A stretch of DNA of 5,125 bases from Pseudomonadota bacterium (GTDB taxonomy: Bacteria > Pseudomonadota > Alphaproteobacteria > Rhizobiales > Xanthobacteraceae), in assembly GCA_021779635.1 (NCBI GenBank), contig JAJYAH010000569.1, forward strand, positions 1 through 5,125, written 5' to 3'. Position numbers and translations under genes: made by a program. The number at the start of each line of letters is the position of its first letter. The first letter of the stretch is position 1. The notes under the pieces are model-generated. The model worked only from the letters and a program-made list of their open reading frames with translations. It did not search any database and was not told the origin of the DNA. Shown here one piece after another: positions 1 to 5,009 of this stretch.

Positions 1-158
1 TCAACCTCGCCCAAAGACGATGAAAATGTGGGGGGAGCTGTGGGGGTGGTGAAAAGCAAAAGAGCCGACAACTTGGTCGGTATCGGCAGTTTTGCGATGT
101 GCACTAGCGCTCAGCCCTTGAGGGCATTACCGCGCTGGTACTAAATCAATAGAGGAGC
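1..158. other. Left-edge stretch downstream of the fibre gene, no clear gene
   Basis: A plus-strand frame is open from the edge to a TAA at 142-144 (47 codons, ending LRALPRWY). If real it would be the end of a gene convergent with the operon, but its codons (AGA, TTA, GGG, GGA) are unlike the neighbours. A minus-strand frame ending at a TGA at 1-3 lacks a start. Nested inverted repeats, AGCGC (106-110) with GCGCT (132-136) around GCCC (114-117) and GGGC (122-125), lie about 20-50 bases after the fibre stop and might fold in its mRNA 3' end. No U run follows, so a terminator call is weak. Confidence 0.3.
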
Positions 159-1184
159 TCAGATTATACGGACGATGTAAGGCACAATGATCGTCGGCGG
201 CATGGTTTTCATTGCAGTTTGAGTTACGCTGCCGTTGAGGCTTCCCACGGTGCCTGAAGGCGTGAACGACCCACTTGCCGTCGGCACAATCTGAGAAGCG
301 TTCTGAAGTGCCAAATAGCTTCCACCGCCCGCCGTTATGCCCCCCACTATTGCAGAAGATGTTAGCATATTGCCCTGATTACCCGTCACGCTGACCGTGC
401 CCGCTATCCCCGTAAATGCTGGCGCGACATTGGGCAGATCCGAACGCAGCATCGTATAGGCTTGGCCGCCGCCGGTCGCGCCGACGGTTGTGCCGTCGAT
501 ACCTCCGGACGCCGAGGTGACCCGGCCAGCGGCTGTGCCGCCCATGGTGTCGAGCGCCACCGAGATGCGCCCGCGCTTGTCAGGGAGATTGAACGTCGTG
601 GACCCGTCGCCGCTGCCATAAGTCGTTCCGACGACGGCAAACAGCGCGGCATACGTCGTGCGCGAGATCGCCTGACCATACGGAAAGGCGAAGGAACTGT
701 TCGGCGCCGTTGTGCCCCAGAAATCGATCCCGGCTCCGATCGGGATATTGTAGGGACTGCCGAAGAAGCCCTGCAAATAGAACGCGCCATCCGTGTTGTT
801 GTAGGTCGCCATGTAGGGAGTACCCTGGATGATCACGCCTGCGGGCAGTTCCACGTTCGGCGCCGAGCGGAGCGGCTTCGCACCGAGGGAATCCACGTTC
901 AATGTCACCGTGGCGCCATTGGTCGCGTGCGGCGTAAACGCGATCATCTTGCCGCCAAGATCGGCAAGCGTATCGAACACCTGGAAGCTCGATACGGTGT
1001 AGGCGGTCGACGTGCCCGCGGTCACGATCGCGCCGGCGATATCGTCGCGGTATTTGGCGGTAGCTGCCATCATGGCGCGTGCGGAATCGTTCACGCTTGA
1101 AGGCGCCTGCCCTTCGGCCCAGTTGATGGTCGGATCGGCATTTGCGTCGGCTGAAGCCGTCTGTGACCATTTATAGAGTGTCAT
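159..1184 (-). CDS. Phage tail-collar / tail fibre protein
   Basis: This 341-residue protein is a phage tail fibre of the collar-domain type, probably at the virion tail tip where it contacts the host surface. The N-terminus has the conserved-looking stretch INWAEGQAPSSVNDSARAMM (about residues 20-39), which I recognise from alphaproteobacterial prophage fibres and which probably attaches to the tail. Residues about 145-206 match the Phage_Collar domain: an IPIGAGIDFWG entry, then GQAISRTTYAALF, then YGSGDGSTTFNLPDKRGR. The rest is Gly/Ser/Thr-rich, as expected for a beta-rich fibre end, and closes with PPTIIVPYIVRII. I chose the ATG at 1184 because GGGAG lies 8 bases upstream; a TTG five codons earlier would put that Shine-Dalgarno inside the gene. 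A hairpin sits just upstream. No chaperone or second fibre gene is visible downstream. The family call is firm; the receptor is unknown. Confidence 0.9.
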   Translation of the reverse strand: MTLYKWSQTASADANADPTINWAEGQAPSSVNDSARAMMAATAKYRDDIAGAIVTAGTSTAYTVSSFQVFDTLADLGGKMIAFTPHATNGATVTLNVDSLGAKPLRSAPNVELPAGVIIQGTPYMATYNNTDGAFYLQGFFGSPYNIPIGAGIDFWGTTAPNSSFAFPYGQAISRTTYAALFAVVGTTYGSGDGSTTFNLPDKRGRISVALDTMGGTAAGRVTSASGGIDGTTVGATGGGQAYTMLRSDLPNVAPAFTGIAGTVSVTGNQGNMLTSSAIVGGITAGGGSYLALQNASQIVPTASGSFTPSGTVGSLNGSVTQTAMKTMPPTIIVPYIVRII

Positions 1185-1202
1185 TTCTGCTGCTCCCAAA
1201 TC

Positions 1203-1230
1203 AAAACGGCGGCCCTGCTCGGCCGCCGTT
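1203..1230 (-). terminator. Intrinsic-terminator-like hairpin ahead of the fibre gene
   Basis: Bases 1205-1214 (AACGGCGGCC) and 1221-1230 (GGCCGCCGTT) form a perfect 10-bp inverted repeat with a 6-base loop. Read on the minus strand, the stem runs into UUUUGAUUU, the interrupted U tract expected of a Rho-independent terminator. There is no U run on the plus strand, so it is directional. It lies 30 bases after the stop of the 63-residue gene and only about 20 bases before the fibre start codon, with the U tract abutting the fibre Shine-Dalgarno GGGAG. It could end the upstream transcript, or act as a partial terminator that lowers fibre expression. Confidence 0.7.
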
Positions 1231-1259
1231 CTCTGCGTGAAGATCTTATGAGAGTACGT

Positions 1260-1451
1260 TTACTCCGCGCGCGCCAGCTCGAGATATTGCGAGCACGCGC
1301 AAGTGCCGGCGCGCGCAGTCAGGAGATTGCGGATGACGGCAGCGGGAACGCCGGGGTTCTCCCTAGCCACTGCAGCCGTCTTGGCATCAATCACGGCATC
1401 GATTTCGGCTCGCAGTCGGCTGATGCGCTCCTCAAGCGGCAGAGTTGCCAT
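1260..1451 (-). CDS. Small helical phage protein, function unknown (63 aa)
   Basis: I do not recognise a named family. Residues about 5-30 (LPLEERISRLRAEIDAVIDA and onward) form a strongly charged heptad-like helix, likely a short coiled coil. A PGVP turn follows, then a second helix VIRNLLTARAG and a CAC pair near the end. The gene begins inside the 3' end of the 174-residue gene in another frame, overlapping it by 20 bases, which suggests translational coupling. I prefer the ATG at 1451 because AAAGGA lies about 10 bases upstream. The ATG at 1475 would add eight residues, but its nearest purine run (GAGG) is only 3 bases away. A terminator-like hairpin follows the stop. The small size and position between a scaffold-like gene and a fibre gene suggest a minor structural or assembly protein; that is inference. 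Confidence 0.7.
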   Translation of the reverse strand: MATLPLEERISRLRAEIDAVIDAKTAAVARENPGVPAAVIRNLLTARAGTCACSQYLELARAE

Positions 1452-1956
1452 CTGCGTTGTTTCCTTTGACTTCATCGGCCTCTATTCCTGTCTTGATTCC
1501 TGTTTTGGTTTCGGATTGCGGCTTTTGCGCTTCGGCGAGCTTTCGGCGAAGCGCAGCGGCTTCGTTCTGTGCGCGCCGCAGCGCCTTCTCACGGCCGGTT
1601 TCGTGCTTGACGAGAAAGAGCTGCACGTCATACGGCAGCGATCTGAACCGCTGCTTGAACGCTTCAGGCCAGGCGCGCGGCGCGCAGAGACCGGCGACAT
1701 CGCTGAGGGCGGCGGCCGCCGCACCGCCAAGCGTGGGATCAGCGAGGCCGAGCGTCATATGCGTTTGGGAGATGTCCTGCACCGCTGGCCAGAGCCTCGC
1801 GATGCCAAGCGGTCCGCAATCGGCTACGAATCTTGCGACCGCTGCAGGCGAAGCCGGACAGAAAGCAGCGCCATTGACCTCGCACCAGCGGGCGAACATG
1901 GGGGCTGCGCGCGAGCGTGCCTGGGCCAGCGCCGTCAGCAACGGATGGGTGGTCAA
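1432..1956 (-). CDS. Protein resembling a lone tyrosine-recombinase N-terminal core-binding (SAM-like) domain
   Basis: Residues about 12-90 read like the N-terminal core-binding domain of tyrosine recombinases. There is a W-C pair (FARWCEVNG), then PASPAAVARFVADC, then a helix ending IS..H, then GLADPT and the closing ALSDVAGL. In integrases this half-domain binds one side of the recombination core site. The catalytic half with the Arg...His-X-X-Arg...Tyr set is absent: the remaining residues, about 100-146, are a basic segment (KQRFRSLPYDVQLFLVKHE) and a charged coiled coil rich in RR and EA, followed by a short acidic tail. It therefore cannot recombine DNA alone. The start is probably the TTG at 1956, with GAGAG 7 bases upstream; it lies 27 bases after the stop of the 88-residue gene and in the same frame. 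The first ATG would be residue 20, inside the helix. The tail carries a KTGI-KTGI duplication. The similarity is judged by eye; the gene is very likely real, its role unknown. Confidence 0.78.
   Translation of the reverse strand: MTTHPLLTALAQARSRAAPMFARWCEVNGAAFCPASPAAVARFVADCGPLGIARLWPAVQDISQTHMTLGLADPTLGGAAAAALSDVAGLCAPRAWPEAFKQRFRSLPYDVQLFLVKHETGREKALRRAQNEAAALRRKLAEAQKPQSETKTGIKTGIEADEVKGNNADGNSAA
1484..1507 (-). repeat. 12-bp tandem duplication (KTGI twice)
   Basis: ATTCCTGTCTTG (1484-1495) is followed directly by ATTCCTGTTTTG (1496-1507), differing at one base. On the minus strand this encodes KTGI twice in a row in the tail of the 174-residue protein. It is a recent-looking in-frame duplication, probably by slippage in a disordered tail. 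Confidence 0.8.
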
Positions 1957-1983
1957 TCGAATGCTCTCTATTCGCCTTGCGTT

Positions 1984-2250
1984 CTATCGCTTGGCCTTGC
2001 GGAGCGCCTCGTGGACGCCGGCCATTTTCTGGCACAGCCCGAGCAGCCGCGCATGACGCCGCAGCGCATGCGCGCCCGAGCCGACTTCTCCGCGCAGTTC
2101 GGTATCGAGATTTTGCAGCGCTGCCGTGCGCTTGTTCAGGCCGTAGAGCGCGAAATTGTCAGCAATCTGCTCTAACGACATCGGCTCGTCATAATGTGTC
2201 CCGGTCGTCGGCTCCGGGCCTTCAGCGCAACTACATTTGTCCTTCGCCAT
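1984..2250 (-). CDS. Small phage-operon protein, function unknown (88 aa)
   Basis: No family is recognised. The protein opens MAKDKCSCAEGPEP, with a C-x-C pair at residues 6 and 8 and a flexible polar stretch. From about residue 23 (DEPMSLEQIADNFALYGLNK) the rest looks helical: an amphipathic segment around RTAALQNLDTELRGEV, a basic patch HALRRHARLLGLC, and a basic end ALRKAKR. I chose the ATG at 2250 because AAAGGGAG precedes it with about 10 bases of spacing; a TTG seven codons upstream would lie over that site. It begins 30 bases after the stop of the 405-residue gene and ends 27 bases before the next start, so it belongs to the same operon. A small assembly factor or head-tail component is possible but unsupported. 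Confidence 0.75.
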   Translation of the reverse strand: MAKDKCSCAEGPEPTTGTHYDEPMSLEQIADNFALYGLNKRTAALQNLDTELRGEVGSGAHALRRHARLLGLCQKMAGVHEALRKAKR

Positions 2251-2280
2251 TTCGAAGTTTCTCCCTTTCAACCGCGTTCC

Positions 2281-3498
2281 CTATCGCCGGCCCGATTTGC
2301 GCGCGCTGTAGAGCGCGACCGCGTCCCTGATGTCGCCGGAGTTCGAAAGCTTGGTGCTCAGCGTGCGCAAGTCCGCCTGGTTGCGCTCGGCCGGCGAGCG
2401 GGCCATGCCCGGCCGCACGACTTGCGGAAGCGCCTTGGCGGCGGCAGCCGCCCCAGCCTTTGTCATGAGACGGAATTTTCCAGCCTCATACATCATCTTC
2501 TGAAAGGCAGCGTTGCGCATGAGAGGCTCGGTGTTGAAGAGCCTGACAAACTCCGCCGGCTCGAGACCGCTCTCCCTGGCGGCGGCAAAGATCTCGGCCG
2601 TGACGGCCTGCTGCGTCGCCTTCGGTTCATCCTTTAGCATCGCATCAAACCGCCCATCCTCCGCTTTCGCGTGCGCCGAAAAGTTTTGCCGCGCGATTTC
2701 AGTGCTGCGGCGATGCTCCTCCTGCTGCTGCGCGTACATTTGTTGAGTGTTGGCAATCAGGGCCTGAACGCGGGCGAACCGCGCGGGGTCATTGCGTGCA
2801 ATATCGGCGAATGCAGCCTGCACGCTCTCCGGCGGAACCCCGACCAATTCCGGAAGCTGGCTCAAGATGGTCATCTGCGTAATCTGCTGCGCGGATGCGA
2901 GCGCGTTGACATAGTGTTGCCGGACCTTCTCCGTCTCGGAGAGCCGCTCTTCGATCGCCTGGGCTACTTGCGGATGTTGCAGCGCCTTTGCGAGTTCCGA
3001 GTCCAGCCCTTCGATGGCGGCCTCACCGCTGGCGTCGATCTGAGGACTTGCCGGAGACGCATCGGATTTCGCTTTGTCCGGCTCAGGCTTCTCGGACTTC
3101 GCTTCGGGCAGTTCAAATCCGAACAGCTCAGCCGCATTCGGATCCTTCGCCAGCGCCTCGGTGCGCAGCGCATCGACCCGCGCGGCGAGCGCCTCGCCGG
3201 CTTGATTTTCGGCCAGCAGGCGTTCGGCGGAAGTTGCCGCCGCATAGTCCCGCGCGGCGCGCTCCAGCGTAATGGCCTCGGTATCCGCCACTGGTTCGCC
3301 GTCGCGATCGACATATCCTCTGACGGTGACCTCGGGGCCTGCGCCTGCTCGGCGTTCAGCCGCCTCACGCAACGAGGCCGCGTCCCCGCCAATCGCTTCG
3401 CCTTCGTCGTTCTTGTCCGGATCGTCCATCAACGTGTAGCCGGCATTGGCGAGTTCAAAAGCAGCGCCGGTCAGACCGGGATCGGATTCGTCGGCCAA
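2281..3498 (-). CDS. Scaffold-like phage structural protein (405 aa), putative
   Basis: This long, acidic, almost wholly helical protein is the likely scaffold or morphogenesis protein of the operon, though no named domain can be seen. Residues 1-35 are acidic (AFELANAGYTLMDDPDKNDE). Residues 70-130 are an Ala/Glu-rich helix, and 130-160 a Lys/Pro/Ser/Asp linker. Residues about 165-280 are a long helical run with a Gln-rich part (TQQMYAQQQEEHRR) that could form a coiled coil. The end carries an Ala run, then LPQVVRPGMARSP and SGDIRDAVALYSARKSGRR. I recall this RPG...SG.I.DA tail from rhizobial prophage proteins encoded near heads. High charge, coiled coil and a basic C-terminus are typical of capsid scaffolds, where the C-terminus binds coat protein; that role is inference. 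The start is taken as the TTG at 3498, with AGGAG about 9-10 bases upstream and no upstream ATG or GTG before an in-frame TAG at 3580-3582. Confidence 0.82.
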   Translation of the reverse strand: MADESDPGLTGAAFELANAGYTLMDDPDKNDEGEAIGGDAASLREAAERRAGAGPEVTVRGYVDRDGEPVADTEAITLERAARDYAAATSAERLLAENQAGEALAARVDALRTEALAKDPNAAELFGFELPEAKSEKPEPDKAKSDASPASPQIDASGEAAIEGLDSELAKALQHPQVAQAIEERLSETEKVRQHYVNALASAQQITQMTILSQLPELVGVPPESVQAAFADIARNDPARFARVQALIANTQQMYAQQQEEHRRSTEIARQNFSAHAKAEDGRFDAMLKDEPKATQQAVTAEIFAAARESGLEPAEFVRLFNTEPLMRNAAFQKMMYEAGKFRLMTKAGAAAAAKALPQVVRPGMARSPAERNQADLRTLSTKLSNSGDIRDAVALYSARKSGRR

Positions 3499-3704
3499 AT
3501 CTGGCTCTCCTGTCGTTGTTTGATTGGGCGGGCGGCGCTCAGTGCCGATGGAGCTGGCGCGGCGGCCAGCTGCGGATCGCCGCTAGCCGGCTTTCCGGCA
3601 AGTCTGGCTGCGAGGCATCATCCAGCGCAGTCGGGTCGATGCCATTCTCCGGCTGTGGTCCATGCTGCCGGGCAAAGTCACCATCGTCATTTGCCGGGAG
3701 ACAT
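3471..3704 (-). pseudogene. Possible frameshifted small gene upstream of the 405-aa gene
   Basis: No intact reading frame explains this stretch, but a protein-like signal moves between two frames. One frame is open from 3730 down to the stop at 3539-3541 and includes GDFARQHGPQPENGIDP and ALDDASQPDLPESRLAA. The second frame is open from 3617 down to the TGA at 3471-3473 and reads ASGDPQLAAAPAPSALSAAR with mostly G or C third positions. An ATG at 3704 lies in the second frame but meets a stop after five codons. Two compensating small indels, one near 3690 and one near 3575-3600, would join them into about 77 residues. The end would overlap the TTG start of the next gene by 28 bases. It may be a decayed gene, a sequencing error, or chance. 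Confidence 0.3.
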
Positions 3705-3870
3705 TTGGTTTGGGGTATCGTCTGAACGATTTACCCTTGAAAGGCGAAGTCTTCGTTTGCTCCTTGAGAGAGCATGGGTGGTCGTTCCAGGACTGCTGAA
3801 GATCAGGATTGACCGCTACTGAACTTTTGGCGCAACGGTGAGTGAAAGCCTGGACAAGCCGAGCACTCAA
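3499..3870 (-). other. Gene-poor stretch within the operon
   Basis: These 372 bases between the 53-residue gene and the 405-residue gene hold no intact gene I can support. A minus-strand frame from a TTG at 3870 to the TAG at 3580-3582 is open for 95 codons, but its peptide is rich in Arg, Ser, Met and Pro without pattern and has no clear Shine-Dalgarno. A 14-codon frame follows an ATG at 3775, and the rest is the broken signal described separately. Bases 3721-3840 are about 51% G+C by hand count, lower than the flanking structural genes. I see no strong terminator or -35/-10 pair. Confidence 0.5.
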
Positions 3871-3877
3871 TCAGTGC
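3863..3877. other. Short perfect hairpin across the stop of the 53-aa gene
   Basis: GCACT (3863-3867) and AGTGC (3873-3877) pair around a 5-base loop; the TGA of the 53-residue gene lies in the loop and first stem base. There is no following U run in either direction, so it is not a normal terminator. With only five base pairs it may be chance. Confidence 0.3.
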
Positions 3878-4032
3878 ACATAGAGCTTGCGCTTGAGTTG
3901 ATAGGGATACTCGTTGCGGCCATTGCCATGAAAGGCGCCGCGACAGGCGCCTGCATCGAAACGTGGCGCGCCGTCGTTAGACGTCTTCGACATCACAAGG
4001 CATTCTCCATGCTCGCCCATGTTGCTGGTCAT
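3871..4032 (-). CDS. Small protein coupled to the proline-rich gene (53 aa), unknown
   Basis: The start ATG at 4032 overlaps the TGA of the 322-residue gene as ATGA, a classic layout for translational coupling, so the two products are probably made together. The peptide opens MTSNMGEHGECLVMSK, has GAPRFDAGACRGAFHGNGRN in the middle and ends EYPYQLKRKLYVH. It has two cysteines (about 11 and 30), no membrane segment and a basic C-terminus. Codons are typical of a high-GC host (GGC, GCC, CGC, AAG, CTC), which supports real coding on this strand. An 84-codon plus-strand frame over the same bases is weaker. The purine run GGAAGGCGCAAGAAGAA before the start could bind the ribosome. I recognise no family. 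An accessory or protective partner of the upstream protein is conceivable, but only gene order suggests it. Confidence 0.6.
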   Translation of the reverse strand: MTSNMGEHGECLVMSKTSNDGAPRFDAGACRGAFHGNGRNEYPYQLKRKLYVH

Positions 4033-4997
4033 TTCTTCTTGCGCCTTCCGCCGCGCCCCGGTTTTCGTCGGTCTTTCCAATTTCCCCAATAATAGTTTTC
4101 CGGTCTGCTGCTGTCATTCCCGCCGCATCTCTTATCCATGAAGCCCTTCAGGCAATCGTCCCATGTCCAAGGAGTTTTGCTTTTGAACGGTCCGAGCATA
4201 TTCCTATTGTAATCGCGGCTCTTTTCTTCACAATATTTGTTCGCTTTTCTCCTTTCTTCATTACAATCGATTTCGGGTTCACCGCCTCCTCCATCCGAGC
4301 CCTTATCCCGCGTGTTATCAAAGAAGCTCTGTAGCTGCCGCCATTCCGGTACCAGAGCCTGTTGAAAATCGTCGGAAGATGTTGGCGCTTGAGTAGGTTC
4401 GTCTCTTGGAGTCGGCTGTTGCGGCGCAGGCCCGAATTGCGGGGCCACGGGACTCGCTTGCGGTGGCATTGACGGCGTTTGCGGAGCCACGGGAGCTACG
4501 AGGGGTGGCATCGACGGTGTTTGCGGAGGCACTGGCGCGACGGGCGGCTCGGGAAATACCGGCGCCATCGGCTGGTGCCTTCCAGCCACAAGCTCGCTGC
4601 TCTTTCGGCCGGCGAGAGCGGCGGCCAGCCCGATGCCCAAGAGTGGTCCGGCTCCCGCAAAACCCGCGGGCAATGGAGGATCGCTTGCGGCGTAAGGCGG
4701 ATACGACGAGACCGGCTCAAGCTGAGGCTGAACGTAAGCCGGATCTGGCGAATAGATCCTGATCGGCGGCCCCGCCTCGGCTAATTGCACGGGATGACCA
4801 CGCCCCGCGGCCGGCGAGCCGGCAACATTGCCAGACGTATCGGGCCAGATTGCGGAAGTCAGCCACAGCGGCGAATGTGCTGCCTGATCCGACCCCTCGC
4901 TGCCCTGCGCAAGGTCCGGCCGCAACGAGAGCAGGCGGCCGAGCATGCCGCCGCGATCCGCAAAGCCTTGCGGAACGAAGCCGTCCAATAATCCCAT
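4029..4997 (-). CDS. Proline-rich modular phage protein with Cys-rich basic C-terminal module (322 aa)
   Basis: The N-terminus MGLLDGFVPQGFADRGGMLG followed by RLLSLRP is a style I recall from rhizobial prophage proteins; no enzyme family is recognised. Residues about 110-130 are a Gly/Ala/Leu segment (AGFAGAGPLLGIGLAAALAG) that could insert in or lie on a membrane. Residues 145-200 are Pro-rich with a 14-residue repeat containing PQTPSMPP. A Gly run (236-240) leads to a compact C-terminal region with Cys245, Cys256, Cys282 and Cys291, including WTWDDCLKGFMDKRCGGN, then an aromatic stretch YYWGNW and a very basic end RRKPGRGGRRKKK. The four cysteines could form two disulfides or a metal site. 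The C-terminal part is about 47% G+C against about 70% for the N-terminal part, suggesting a swapped module. The start is firm: AAGGA lies 9 bases before ATG, 12 bases after the upstream stop. A toxin-like or lytic role is speculative. Confidence 0.85.
   Translation of the reverse strand: MGLLDGFVPQGFADRGGMLGRLLSLRPDLAQGSEGSDQAAHSPLWLTSAIWPDTSGNVAGSPAAGRGHPVQLAEAGPPIRIYSPDPAYVQPQLEPVSSYPPYAASDPPLPAGFAGAGPLLGIGLAAALAGRKSSELVAGRHQPMAPVFPEPPVAPVPPQTPSMPPLVAPVAPQTPSMPPQASPVAPQFGPAPQQPTPRDEPTQAPTSSDDFQQALVPEWRQLQSFFDNTRDKGSDGGGGEPEIDCNEERRKANKYCEEKSRDYNRNMLGPFKSKTPWTWDDCLKGFMDKRCGGNDSSRPENYYWGNWKDRRKPGRGGRRKKK
4437..4535 (-). repeat. 42-bp period tandem repeat encoding PV(A/P)PQTPSMPP
   Basis: The Pro-rich linker of the 322-residue protein contains two copies of an 11-residue motif at residues 155-165 and 169-179, plus a truncated third copy (PVAPQ, 183-187). 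The period is 14 residues. At DNA level, 4462-4490 and 4504-4532 match at 26 of 29 bases by hand alignment. This is a low-complexity, extended linker likely to vary in copy number between strains. Confidence 0.85.
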
Positions 4998-5009
4998 TGT
5001 CGGATATCC

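Noticed and set aside
29..50. G-rich run that might form a G-quadruplex
   Set aside because: Only two runs of three or more G separated by AGCTGT and then short GG pairs; the usual four-run pattern is not met.
462..1100. Plus-strand open frame of 212 codons opposite the fibre gene
   Set aside because: Arg-rich nonsense composition; the minus strand encodes a clear collar domain over the same bases.
1303..2175. Plus-strand open frame of 290 codons
   Set aside because: It spans three minus-strand genes with their own starts and overlaps, and its peptide has no recognisable pattern.
2905..2940. TTGACA-like -35 box on the plus strand
   Set aside because: It lies inside the 405-residue gene on the opposite strand with no good -10 or downstream plus-strand gene.
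2671..3822. Long plus-strand open frame of 383 codons opposite the 405-residue gene
   Set aside because: It is Arg/Leu/Gly/Cys-rich without domain pattern and mirrors the high-GC third positions of the minus-strand gene, which has coherent helical sequence and a Shine-Dalgarno.
3583..3870. Minus-strand 95-codon frame beginning with TTG directly after the 53-residue gene
   Set aside because: Low-quality peptide rich in Arg, Ser and Met, no Shine-Dalgarno, and it competes with a better coding signal in another frame. Readthrough of its TAG into the 405-residue gene was considered, but nothing supports it.
3838..4092. Plus-strand frame of 84 codons with a hydrophobic stretch (IELALELIGILVAAIAM)
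   Set aside because: It starts with GTG without a good ribosome site and lies opposite the ATGA-coupled 53-residue frame, which has better codon use; kept only as a weak alternative.
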